NCBI GenBank assembly: GCA_012523265.1
Contig: JAAYIU010000150.1
Span: 1 to 37,202 of the forward strand
Direction of reading: 5' to 3'
Length of the DNA stretch: 37,202 nucleotides
DNA from: Bacteroidales bacterium
GTDB lineage: Bacteria > Bacteroidota > Bacteroidia > Bacteroidales > 4484-276
Part shown: positions 13,826 to 23,522 of the stretch, piece by piece
Position numbering within the stretch: position 1 is the first letter of the stretch
Layout: the number at the start of each line of letters is the position of its first letter
The notes under the pieces: generated by a model
Database searches by the model: none
Told to the model about the DNA's origin: nothing
Seen by the model: only the letters and a program-made list of their open reading frames with translations
Position numbers and translations under genes: made by a program

Positions 13826-16210
13826 ATGAAATTGAAGAAACAAATCCGACCTCTTTTTGTAAAAACCCCACGGCTCGTGCGCTGGCTGGCGGCGGGAGCG
13901 GTGGTGCTGGCGCTGGTTTTTTATTTCTCGCTGCCCCGCCAACTCTTCCGCGATCCTGCCGGCACGGTGGTGCTGGCGGCTAGCGGAGAGATGCTCGGCG
14001 CACGCATCGCCGATGACGGCCAGTGGCGCTTTCCTGCCACAGCGCAGGTTCCGGAGAAGTTTGCTGTGTGCATCACCCATTTCGAAGACCGTTATTTCTA
14101 TCGGCATCCCGGCGTTAATCCGCTGGCGCTGGCCAGAGCGCTGAAGCAAAATCTTAGCGCCGGCCAGGTGGTGAGCGGTGGCTCCACCCTTACGATGCAG
14201 ACCATCCGGCTGATGCGCAAAGGGAAGCCGCGCACTGTGGTGGAAAAAATTTACGAGATGTGGCTGGCGCTCCGGCTGGAGTGCCGCCACAGCAAAGGCG
14301 AAATCCTGGCGTTGTACGCCTCTCATGCTCCTTTTGGTGGCAACGTGGTGGGCCTGGATGCAGCAGCCTGGCGCTATTATGGCCGCAGCGCCGACAACCT
14401 GAGCTGGGCCGAAACGGCGGCGCTGGCCGTGTTGCCCAACGCTCCGGCATTGATATTTCCCGGAAGGAATGCACAGCTCCTGCTGCAAAAGCGCAACAAG
14501 CTGCTCGACCGGTTGCAGGCGCGCGGTATCATCAGCGCCACTACCTGCACCTTAGCCAAAGCAGAGCCGCTGCCACAAAAGCCCAAGCCGCTGCCCGACC
14601 TGGCTTTTCATCTTACCGAAAGGATAAATGCTGCGGCGCACGGACAAATCACCAAAACTACGCTCGATGCAGCTTTGCAACAGGGCAGCAACGAAATCCT
14701 CAGCCGCCACCAGCGCCTGCTTGCCGCCAACGGAATCCACAATATCGCCGCGATGATCGTCGAAAACACCACCGCTGACGTGCTGGCTTATGTGGGCAAC
14801 ATCGCCACCGATAGCGAAGAAAATCATGGCGGCCAGGTGGATGTGATCACCAGCGCGCGCAGCAGCGGCAGCATCCTCAAGCCTTTTCTGTATGCCGCCA
14901 TGCTCGACGCCGGCGAGCTGCTGCCCGGCACTTTGGTTGCCGACATCCCCACCACCATCAGCAGCTACTCGCCGCGCAACTTCGATGTGGCCTACGATGG
15001 CGCAGTGCGTGCCGACGAGGCGCTGATTCGTTCGCTAAATGTGCCGGCGGTACGTCTGCTCAACCAATACGGGCAGCCGCGCTTTTACCACCAGTTGCAG
15101 CAGGCGGGGCTGTCGTCGCTCACTTTTCCGGCGGGGCATTATGGCTTGTCGTTGATATTGGGAGGCGCCGAAGCAAAACCCGAAGACCTGGCGCTGATGT
15201 ACCGCAACATGGCCGCCACGCTGCTGCACTATCCCGACGTTCAGCCACAGCTTGCGACAAAGCTCAATTTCATTTCTGCAACAGAGGATCATCTGCAAAA
15301 ACAAACGCCGGTTTTTGGCGCCGGCGCCGTCTATCTCACTTTTGATGCGATGCAGCAGGTACGGCGTCCTGCGGCGGAGGGCGGATGGGAAGCATTTCTC
15401 TCGTCCACACCCATCGCCTGGAAAACGGGAACCAGCTTTGGCTTTCGCGATGCGTGGGCGGTGGGCGTAACGCCCGGCTATACCGTGGTGGTGTGGGCCG
15501 GCAATGCCGACGGCGAAGGACGCCCCGGCCTCATCGGTTTGCTGGCCGCCGCCCCTGTGATGTTCGACCTTTTCGATCTGCTGCCCGCCACCGGATGGTT
15601 TGCCGCGCCCTGGGATGCGCTGGCCGAGGTGCCGGTATGCCACGAGAGCGGCATGCGCCCCTCCCCATTTTGCAACCACACCGACAGCGTGCTCATCCCG
15701 CTCAGCGGCCTCAACAGCGGTGCGTGTCCGTGGCACCATCTGCTGCATCTGGATGCCGAAGGAAAACACCAGGTGAATGCACAATGCTATCCTTTGGATC
15801 AGATCAGAAATGAGTCGTGGTTTATCCTTCCGGCGGCGATGGCGTGGTATTACCGCAACAAAAATCCTTTTTACAAAAATCCGCCACCCTGGCTTCCGGG
15901 CTGTCAGCAGGAACCGGCGCAGGTGATGCAGATCATCCGGCCGGATAAGCCGGGCAAGATTTTCCTTCCCCGCGAAACCGACGGCAGCCTCCAGGCAACC
16001 GTTTTTGAGGCAGCCCATCAGGATGCCGGTGCCACCATCTTCTGGTATCTCGACGAAACCTTTGCCGGACAAACCAGCACCTTTCACACTTTATCGCTGC
16101 AGCCGGCACCCGGAAAACATACGCTCACCCTGCTCGACGGCGAAGGCAATCTGCTGCGGGTTCCTTTTGAGATTGTGGGAGCAAGCAGGGCGCGGGGCGC
16201 AGGGCGATAG
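13826..16210 (+). CDS. pbpC: Penicillin-binding protein 1C
   Basis: This bifunctional peptidoglycan glycosyltransferase/transpeptidase is anchored by one N-terminal membrane helix (about 20-36). From ATG 13826 (794 residues) the glycosyltransferase domain has HFEDRYFYRHPGVN (catalytic Glu87) and GGSTLTMQ. The transpeptidase domain has SILK (Ser349, Lys352), SLN (403-405) and KTGTS (533-537). The C-terminal part (about 690-785) fits the BiPBP_C domain typical of PBP1C. The partner alpha-2-macroglobulin gene often found next to pbpC is not seen. The last residues, ASRARGAGR, and the TAG stop are encoded by a GC-rich tandem repeat, so the natural C-terminus may have been replaced. Confidence 0.95.
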   Translation: MKLKKQIRPLFVKTPRLVRWLAAGAVVLALVFYFSLPRQLFRDPAGTVVLAASGEMLGARIADDGQWRFPATAQVPEKFAVCITHFEDRYFYRHPGVNPLALARALKQNLSAGQVVSGGSTLTMQTIRLMRKGKPRTVVEKIYEMWLALRLECRHSKGEILALYASHAPFGGNVVGLDAAAWRYYGRSADNLSWAETAALAVLPNAPALIFPGRNAQLLLQKRNKLLDRLQARGIISATTCTLAKAEPLPQKPKPLPDLAFHLTERINAAAHGQITKTTLDAALQQGSNEILSRHQRLLAANGIHNIAAMIVENTTADVLAYVGNIATDSEENHGGQVDVITSARSSGSILKPFLYAAMLDAGELLPGTLVADIPTTISSYSPRNFDVAYDGAVRADEALIRSLNVPAVRLLNQYGQPRFYHQLQQAGLSSLTFPAGHYGLSLILGGAEAKPEDLALMYRNMAATLLHYPDVQPQLATKLNFISATEDHLQKQTPVFGAGAVYLTFDAMQQVRRPAAEGGWEAFLSSTPIAWKTGTSFGFRDAWAVGVTPGYTVVVWAGNADGEGRPGLIGLLAAAPVMFDLFDLLPATGWFAAPWDALAEVPVCHESGMRPSPFCNHTDSVLIPLSGLNSGACPWHHLLHLDAEGKHQVNAQCYPLDQIRNESWFILPAAMAWYYRNKNPFYKNPPPWLPGCQQEPAQVMQIIRPDKPGKIFLPRETDGSLQATVFEAAHQDAGATIFWYLDETFAGQTSTFHTLSLQPAPGKHTLTLLDGEGNLLRVPFEIVGASRARGAGR

Positions 16211-16266
16211 GCGCGGGGCGCAGGGCGATAGGCGCGGGGCGCAGGGCGAAAGGCGCGGGGCGATAG
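16189..16266 (+). repeat. GC-rich tandem repeat, 21-base unit, about 3.7 copies
   Basis: The unit contains GGCGCGGGGCGCAGGGCGA followed by TA or AA. It begins inside the pbpC coding region and supplies its stop codon. A related GC-rich tract occurs in R2 copy 1 near 742. Confidence 0.85.
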
Positions 16267-16282
16267 ACGTAAAGCGCGGTAA

Positions 16283-16395
16283 ATCCCAAATGACAAATTC
16301 CAACCGTCGGTAGCCGGTGTAAACAATTCCAAATCCCAAATCAAAAATCCCAAATTCTTTGGTATTCTCGTCTCTGGCGCCCTGCGCCCAGCGCC
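16283..16395. repeat. Interspersed repeat R2, copy 2 (inverse of 741-845)
   Basis: It contains CAAATTCCAACCGTCGGTAG, CCGGTGTAAACA, several CCAAAT(C)CC repeats and TCTGGCGCCCTGCGCCC. This is the reverse complement of the blocks at 741-845. With the tandem repeat before it, it fills most of the pbpC-guaB gap. Confidence 0.75.
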
Positions 16396-16480
16396 CCGCC
16401 TTTACACCGGTTTTTTTTGGAGTTTCTGTTCTGCCACCAGACGACTGCCTTTCGCCGGCTTTTTTTGAAATCAATTTTTA

Positions 16481-16488
16481 TATCTTTG
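16481..16488 (+). promoter_or_regulatory. -7 box of guaB
   Basis: TATCTTTG, followed by CG, is a close match to the Bacteroidota -7 element and lies 25 bases before the guaB ATG. The nearest TTG is only 13 bases upstream, so the -33 element is unclear. Confidence 0.55.
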
Positions 16489-16513
16489 CGCAAATTTTTC
16501 TAAACCGTTACAA

Positions 16514-17986
16514 ATGCTTCAAAATCAAGATAAATTCACGGGCGAAGGGCTTACTTACGACGATGTGTTATTGCTGCCGGACTACAGCGAAGTGCTGCCG
16601 CGCGAGGTGGACCTTTCTACCTCTTTCACTTCAGGCATCAGCATGAAAATTCCCATTGTGTCGGCGGCTATGGATACCGTTACCGAGCACAAACTCGCCA
16701 TCGCTATGGCGCAGGAGGGCGGCATCGGTGTGTTGCACAAAAATATGAGCATCTACAAGCAAGCCAACGAAGTGCGCCGCGTGAAACGTGCCGAGAACGG
16801 GATGATTCTGGAACCCATCACGCTCAACAAAACGGCCAAAGTAGCCGACGCGCTTGCGCTGATGAAGGAGTATGGCATCGGCGGCATTCCGGTGGTAGCC
16901 CCCGACAATACGCTGGTGGGCATCGTCACCAACCGCGATCTGCGCTTTGAGCGCAACCACGGGCGTCCGGTAGAAGAGGTGATGACAAGTGAAAACCTGA
17001 TCACCACCACCGAGTTTACGGATTTTGAACAAGCTGCCGACATCCTGCAGGAATTTAAAATAGAAAAGCTGCCGGTGGTCGATAAAGATTATAAGCTGGT
17101 GGGATTGATCACCTACAAAGACATTATCAAAATAAAGGCGCGTCCCAACGCCTGCAAAGATGAGCGTGGCCGCCTGCGTGTAGCCGCTGCCGTGGGGTTG
17201 AGTGGCGACATGATGAATCGCGTGGATGAGCTAATCGCTGTGCACGTGGATGCCATCATCATCGACACGGCGCACGGCCACAGCAAGAGCGTGATGGAAG
17301 CCGCCCGCGTAATCCGGCGCAAATATCCCAACTTGCAACTGATAGTCGGCAACATCGGCACCGCCGAGGCTGCGCGCGACCTGGCGCGCATCGGCGTGAA
17401 TGGCGTGAAAGTAGGCATCGGTCCTGGATCTATCTGCACCACGCGCATCATTGCCGGCATAGGCATCCCGCAGCTTAGCGCCGTGTATAATGTAGCGCGC
17501 GAGCTGAAAGATACCGGCATCCCTGTGATTGCCGACGGTGGCATCCGCTACTCGGGCGACATCGTAAAAGCTATTGCCGCCGGCGCCCACAGCATCATGG
17601 CCGGGTCGCTGTTTGCCGGCGTAGACGAATCGCCCGGCGACACCATCATCTTCGAAGGTCGCAAATACAAGGCTTACCGTGGCATGGGCTCCATAGAAGC
17701 TATGCAGCATGGCTCCAAAGACCGCTACTTCCAGGACATGGAAGAGGACATCAAGAAATTGGTGCCGGAAGGTATCGTAGGACGGGTGCCATTCAAAGGA
17801 TCGCTGAGCGAAGTAATCCATCAGATGGTGGGAGGCCTGCGCGCAGGCATGGGCTACACCGGCTCGAAAAATATTGAACAACTGCAGCAGGCGCGCTTTA
17901 TCAAAATTAGCCCTGCCGGCGTTGCCGAAAGTCACCCGCACGACATCACCATTACGCGTGAAGCGCCCAATTACAGCAAATTTTAA
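16514..17986 (+). CDS. guaB: Inosine-5'-monophosphate dehydrogenase
   Basis: The enzyme oxidises IMP to XMP with NAD, the first committed step of GMP synthesis. The 490-residue protein has the N-terminal YDDVLL motif (15-20) and two CBS domains (about 98-155 and 160-215), which sense adenine and guanine nucleotides. The catalytic loop is GPGSICTTR with Cys308. The [10 protein letters not shown] flap region follows at about 391-400. Length and motifs are normal. It is transcribed alone, behind a repeat-filled gap. Confidence 0.97.
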   Translation: MLQNQDKFTGEGLTYDDVLLLPDYSEVLPREVDLSTSFTSGISMKIPIVSAAMDTVTEHKLAIAMAQEGGIGVLHKNMSIYKQANEVRRVKRAENGMILEPITLNKTAKVADALALMKEYGIGGIPVVAPDNTLVGIVTNRDLRFERNHGRPVEEVMTSENLITTTEFTDFEQAADILQEFKIEKLPVVDKDYKLVGLITYKDIIKIKARPNACKDERGRLRVAAAVGLSGDMMNRVDELIAVHVDAIIIDTAHGHSKSVMEAARVIRRKYPNLQLIVGNIGTAEAARDLARIGVNGVKVGIGPGSICTTRIIAGIGIPQLSAVYNVARELKDTGIPVIADGGIRYSGDIVKAIAAGAHSIMAGSLFAGVDESPGDTIIFEGRKYKAYRGMGSIEAMQHGSKDRYFQDMEEDIKKLVPEGIVGRVPFKGSLSEVIHQMVGGLRAGMGYTGSKNIEQLQQARFIKISPAGVAESHPHDITITREAPNYSKF

Positions 17987-18084
17987 TCATGCTTTTTATT
18001 TAATAACATAATAATTACGGTGTTTATTCGTAACTGATAACACTTTGTTGACAAGCAATAAACTATCTTAAATTTTAAACAGAG

Positions 18085-20106
18085 ATGACACAGACTTTTA
18101 CTACAAAAGGTTTCCAACGGCGGCTTGCAGTAGCTGCTATCATGGTTTTTACAATGCTGCTTCCCAGCCTGAACGCACAAAATGCAGGCGAAAAAGTTTT
18201 GCTGACCATTGGCAACGAAAAAATTAGCGCCGACGAGTTTTTGGCGATTTACAAAAAAAATAACGTGGATGGCGAGGTGCTCGACAAGAAATCCCTCGAA
18301 GAGTATCTCGAGCTTTTCATCAATTTCAAGCTGAAAGTAAAAGAGGCAGAAACCCTGGGACTCGACACGGCGGCATCGTTCAAAAACGAACTGAAAGGCT
18401 ACCGCGACCAGCTTGCCAAGCCTTATTTTGTAGATGAAGAGGTAAATGCCTATCTGCTTCAGCAGGCCTATAGCCGCAAGCTGAAGGATGTGCGCGTAAG
18501 TCATATTCTGGTGCGTGTAGACAAATACGCCACACCCGAAGATACGTTGGCTGCCTACAACAAGATTATGGAGATTCGCAGCCGTATAGTCGGTGGTGAA
18601 GATTTCAACGAGGTTGCCGCTGAGGTTTCCGAAGATCCCTCTGCCCGCGACATGCCGGCACAGGGCTATCAACCGCCACGTCAGGGCAACCGCGGCGACA
18701 TAGGTTATTTTACCGTGTTTGATATGGTGCTTCCTTTTGAAGAAGCAGCCTTTTCGATGAAAGAAGGGGAGGTGTCGCAGCCGGTGCGCACCGAGTTTGG
18801 CTACCATCTGCTCAAGCTACAAAGTATCCGCCCGGCGTTGGGCAGCGTGCAGGTTGCACATCTTTTCCTGAAGATGCCCGACAATGCCACCGCTGCCGAT
18901 TCGGTAATCCTGGCGGCACGCGCCGATTCCATTTATAAAGCCCTGCAGGCAGGCGCCCGCTGGGATGAGATGGTAAAAGAGCTTTCCGACGACAAAAGCT
19001 CCTCCGAAAATGGTGGCAAGCTCCCGTGGTTTGGCTCCAACCGCATGGTGCCTTCCTTTATCGACGGCATCCGCAGCATCGCCGACACCGGCCAAATCTC
19101 TAAACCCGTGCTCACCTCTTACGGATGGCACATCATCAAGCTGGTGGATAAAAAACCCGTCCGCTCTTTCGAGGATGAAAAAGCCGATTTGAAACAGAGC
19201 CTTTCCAAAGACAAGCGCTCCAACAAAAGCAAAGAATCCATCATCCGCCGCATAAAGCAGGAGGCTAATTACCAGCCCAATCGCAAAGCGCTCGAAGCGT
19301 TTTATGCTGTGGTAGATTCGTCGGTGTATAAACGCAAATGGGAAGCCGACAAAGCTGCCGGGATGAACCAGACGATTTTTACTTTGGGCAACCAAAAATA
19401 TAACCAGCACGACTTTGCCGCTTTCCTGGCCAAACATCAAACCATCAACAGCAAAGAGACCATTCCTTATTTTGTAGATAAAGTGTACAACGAATGGGTG
19501 GATGAGCAGGTAATAGCTTACGAAGATGCGCGCCTCGAGGAGAAATATCCCGAATTTAAAGCACTGGTAAAAGAGTATCGCGACGGCATCCTGCTCTTCG
19601 ATCTTACCGACAAAATGGTGTGGAGCAAAGCCATCAGCGATACCACCGGCTTACAGAATTTTTATGAAAATAATAAAGAAAACTACTTGTGGGGCAAGCG
19701 CCTGAAAGCTACCGTAATTACATCCGACAAACGCGCCGATGTCGACAAAGCCCTTGAGCTGATCAACAACGGCATGTCGCCGGAAGAGGTGAAGGAGGTG
19801 CTGGTGAATGATAAACCACTTGACGTGATGATTGTAAACAAAAAATTCAGCAAAGGCGACAACGAATTTGTGGATAAGGTAGAATGGAAAGCAGGCACTT
19901 CGCCGGTATATTCAGGTACAGCAGGCAACTTCGGTTTAGTAATCGTTGAGGAAGTTGTGGCACCGGAGCACAAAACCCTGGGCGAAGCCCGCGGCCTCAT
20001 CACTGCCGATTATCAGAATTATCTCGAAGCCCGGTGGATCGAAGAGCTGCGCGACAAATACCCTGTGGTAGTAAACGAAAAAGTACTGAACGAGCTACAA
20101 AAGTAA
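18085..20106 (+). CDS. SurA/PpiC-type periplasmic peptidyl-prolyl isomerase, two rotamase domains
   Basis: Exported foldases of this kind help outer-membrane proteins through the periplasm. The 673-residue protein has a cleavable signal (hydrophobic 14-30, ending LNAQ) and a SurA-N-like chaperone region. PPIC domain 1 (about 135-250) starts VRVSHILVRVD and contains GDIGYFTVFDMVLPFE. PPIC domain 2 (about 255-365) starts VQVAHLFLKMP and contains GGKLPWFGSNRMVPSF. A long C-terminal region follows. It is the first of three related genes on one strand, with only nine bases to the next. Confidence 0.9.
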   Translation: MTQTFTTKGFQRRLAVAAIMVFTMLLPSLNAQNAGEKVLLTIGNEKISADEFLAIYKKNNVDGEVLDKKSLEEYLELFINFKLKVKEAETLGLDTAASFKNELKGYRDQLAKPYFVDEEVNAYLLQQAYSRKLKDVRVSHILVRVDKYATPEDTLAAYNKIMEIRSRIVGGEDFNEVAAEVSEDPSARDMPAQGYQPPRQGNRGDIGYFTVFDMVLPFEEAAFSMKEGEVSQPVRTEFGYHLLKLQSIRPALGSVQVAHLFLKMPDNATAADSVILAARADSIYKALQAGARWDEMVKELSDDKSSSENGGKLPWFGSNRMVPSFIDGIRSIADTGQISKPVLTSYGWHIIKLVDKKPVRSFEDEKADLKQSLSKDKRSNKSKESIIRRIKQEANYQPNRKALEAFYAVVDSSVYKRKWEADKAAGMNQTIFTLGNQKYNQHDFAAFLAKHQTINSKETIPYFVDKVYNEWVDEQVIAYEDARLEEKYPEFKALVKEYRDGILLFDLTDKMVWSKAISDTTGLQNFYENNKENYLWGKRLKATVITSDKRADVDKALELINNGMSPEEVKEVLVNDKPLDVMIVNKKFSKGDNEFVDKVEWKAGTSPVYSGTAGNFGLVIVEEVVAPEHKTLGEARGLITADYQNYLEARWIEELRDKYPVVVNEKVLNELQK

Positions 20107-20115
20107 TCTGCTATT

Positions 20116-20964
20116 TTGAAAAACCTTTTTGTCATCATATCCTTTCTCATGCTCAACGGCATGGCGTGCCAGAATGCGGCTTTCAGAGATTCTGACCGCA
20201 TCCTGGCACGCGTGTATGATGTCTATCTCTACGAATCGGATATCAAAAATCTCGTGCCGGCAGGCACCAGCCCCGCCGACAGCATGAGCATTGCGCAGAA
20301 CTTTATTAGTAATTGGGTAAAAAACCAGTTGATCCTTCAAAAAGCAGAGAAAAACCTTAGCAGCGAACAGAAGGACTTCAGCAATCTTATCAAAGACTAC
20401 CGCAACTCGCTGGTGATCTACGAATACGAGACACAGCTTATCAACCAAAAACTCGACACCGTGGTTCGTGATTCAGAGATAGAGGCTTACTACAACGAGA
20501 ATCAAAGTAATTTTAAACTCAACGAAAACATCGTTCAGGCCATCTTCGTGAAGATTAACGAAAAATCGAAATATCTTAACAAAATAAAAAAACTTGTTCG
20601 CAGCACCAACGAAGAAGACCGCGATTCACTCACTTATTATTGTATCCGTTATGCCGAGGACTACGACCTGATCGACAGGGAATGGATCACCTTTGACGAC
20701 CTGATTATGCGGGTGCCAATACCTACGGGCAACCCGGAGACTTTCCTTACCAAAAACACGTTTGTTCAGCATTATGAGAAACCGTTTTGGTATTTTGTTA
20801 ATTTTCTGGATTATGGTTTAAAAGAGAGCCTTTCCCCCTTGTCGCTCGAGCGCAACAATATTCGCTCGATACTGCTCAACAAACGCAAAAAGCTGCTCAT
20901 CAAAAAGATGCAGGATGAAATTTACCAGCAGGCTTTAAAGGAAAACAATTTCGAGTATTTTTAA
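20116..20964 (+). CDS. PpiC/SurA-related lipoprotein without a clear rotamase domain
   Basis: The 282-residue product is chosen with a TTG start at 20116, because only this gives a full lipoprotein signal, LFVIISFLMLNGMAC (lipid on Cys18); ATG 20149 would lose it. The rest is helical and resembles the N-terminal chaperone part of SurA-like proteins (LYESDIKNLV, FISNWVKNQLILQKAE, EIEAYYNENQSNFKL). A PPIC core is not evident. It lies between two full PPIases and is probably co-transcribed, so a helper role in outer-membrane protein folding is inferred. Confidence 0.72.
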   Translation: MKNLFVIISFLMLNGMACQNAAFRDSDRILARVYDVYLYESDIKNLVPAGTSPADSMSIAQNFISNWVKNQLILQKAEKNLSSEQKDFSNLIKDYRNSLVIYEYETQLINQKLDTVVRDSEIEAYYNENQSNFKLNENIVQAIFVKINEKSKYLNKIKKLVRSTNEEDRDSLTYYCIRYAEDYDLIDREWITFDDLIMRVPIPTGNPETFLTKNTFVQHYEKPFWYFVNFLDYGLKESLSPLSLERNNIRSILLNKRKKLLIKKMQDEIYQQALKENNFEYF

Positions 20965-21003
20965 TTTATAAAAACGCTGCATCACCACACACCGGCAACC
21001 GCG

Positions 21004-22371
21004 ATGAAATATTTTATTTGGATAACCAACATCATTTTTCTTTTGACAATTATCCCTGCTTCGGCGCAGGATCAGGATCAGGAGGCTGTGCCCCAAGGCA
21101 CCACCGTAGATGAGGTGGTGGCGGTGATAGGCAAAAACTACATCCTTCGCTCCGACGTGGAAAGCCAGTATCTGCAAATGCGCATGCAGGGCACCATAAA
21201 AGGCGCCGCTGAAACGGTAAAATGCCAGTTGTTCGAAAATCTGATGTTTGAAAAATTGCTGCTCCACCAGGCCGTCCTCGACAGTGTAGTTGTAACTCCC
21301 GAGCAGGTGAACACCGAACAAGAGCGGCGCATGCGTTATTTTATCCAGCAGTTTGGAACACAGGTAAAGCTGGAGAAATATTACAACAAGACGATATTAG
21401 AATTTAAACAAGAGCTACACGATGTTATCGCCGACCAGATGATGGTAGGCCGGGTACAGGAAAATATTACCGCCAACACCAACGTGACGCCCTCGGAGGT
21501 ACGGCGTTTTTTTAAGGAGATCCCGCGCGACAGCATCCCGCTCATCAGCTCGGTGGTAGAGGTGATGCAACTGGTGAAGAAGCCACCCATTTCGTACGAA
21601 GAGAAATTTGAGGTAAAAGAGCGGCTTAAAACGCTGCGTGAACGCATCCTCAATGGCGAGAGCTTTGAAGCCCTGGCTGTACTCTACAGCGAAGACCCCG
21701 GTTCTGCCAAACAGGGCGGCGACATAGGGCTGCATAGCCGCGGCGAGTTGTATCCCGAATTTGAAGCGGTAGCTTTCAAGCTCGAACCCGGCGAAATCTC
21801 GGAAATTGTCGAGACGGAAGCTGGCTTTCACATCATTCAGGGTATCGAGAAAAGAGGAGAGTTTTCGCGGGTGCGCCACATCCTTATCCGCCCCAAGGTG
21901 TCGCCGGTAGCGCTGGCCGAAGCGCGTATGTTTCTCGACAGTATCGCGCAGCTTATCCGGCAGGATTCGCTGACTTTTGAAAATGCTGTGCGACTTTATT
22001 CTACGGATCCTTCCAAAAACAACGGCGGCATCATGATCAACCCCAACACCGGCAGCGCACAGTGGTCGGTGGAGGAACTCGACCCAAAGGTGTTTTTTGT
22101 CATCGACAAACTCGACCCCCGCGAAGTATCCACACCAGTGCTGATGGAAGACGAAAAAGGTGAAGAAGCTTATCGCCTGCTGATGCTCAGCAAACGCACC
22201 ATTCCGCACCGCGCCAACCTCGAAGAAGATTACAACCAGATACAAGAGTGGGCATTGCAACAAAAAAAGCAAGAGGCCATCGTCGATTGGATTAATAAAA
22301 ATGCCCGCAAGACCTACATCAAAGTCTATGGCGAATTCGAACAATGCAAATTTGCTCAAAAATGGTTTTAG
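21004..22371 (+). CDS. surA: SurA-type peptidyl-prolyl isomerase
   Basis: This periplasmic chaperone of 455 residues has a signal peptide ending ASAQ (about 22). The SurA N-domain follows (VDEVVAVIGKNYILRSDVESQ). PPIC domain 1 (about 180-285) contains YSEDPGSAKQGGDIGLHSRGELYPEFE. PPIC domain 2 (about 290-395) starts VRHILIRPK and contains STDPSKNNGGIM. The order N-domain plus two parvulin domains is that of SurA. It follows the lipoprotein gene by 39 bases, so the three foldase genes probably form an operon. The symbol is used in the sense of ortholog group only. Confidence 0.87.
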   Translation: MKYFIWITNIIFLLTIIPASAQDQDQEAVPQGTTVDEVVAVIGKNYILRSDVESQYLQMRMQGTIKGAAETVKCQLFENLMFEKLLLHQAVLDSVVVTPEQVNTEQERRMRYFIQQFGTQVKLEKYYNKTILEFKQELHDVIADQMMVGRVQENITANTNVTPSEVRRFFKEIPRDSIPLISSVVEVMQLVKKPPISYEEKFEVKERLKTLRERILNGESFEALAVLYSEDPGSAKQGGDIGLHSRGELYPEFEAVAFKLEPGEISEIVETEAGFHIIQGIEKRGEFSRVRHILIRPKVSPVALAEARMFLDSIAQLIRQDSLTFENAVRLYSTDPSKNNGGIMINPNTGSAQWSVEELDPKVFFVIDKLDPREVSTPVLMEDEKGEEAYRLLMLSKRTIPHRANLEEDYNQIQEWALQQKKQEAIVDWINKNARKTYIKVYGEFEQCKFAQKWF

Positions 22372-22407
22372 CTATGGCTAATAGCAAAGGCTCTGACATT
22401 ATAGTGT

Positions 22408-22490
22408 AGCCTGCTGATTATTAACTCCGGCATAAAGGCCGGGGAAAAAAGACAAAAATTTCAGTGGGCTTTAGCCCAAATAAATAATTT
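22408..22490. repeat. Interspersed two-hairpin repeat R1, copy b
   Basis: It contains TTAACTCCGGCATAAAGGCC, the A-rich spacer and TCAGTGGGCTTTAGCCCAAA with the second hairpin intact (GGGCTTTAGCCC). It separates the foldase genes from the MoxR gene. Compare copies a (3535-3666) and c (26171-26360). Confidence 0.82.
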
Positions 22491-22515
22491 TATAAAAAAG
22501 ACAACAAGGAGTTTC

Positions 22516-23490
<975 letters not shown>

Positions 23491-23522
23491 ATCATTATTA
23501 AAATAATTAGCTACAACCTAAA

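Noticed and set aside
15035-16087. 350-codon minus-strand frame across pbpC
   Set aside because: Antisense shadow of the transpeptidase region; no recognisable domain and no promoter.
17231-17941. 236-codon minus-strand frame across guaB
   Set aside because: Shadow of a strongly conserved enzyme gene; rich in His and Ala, as typical for antisense frames.
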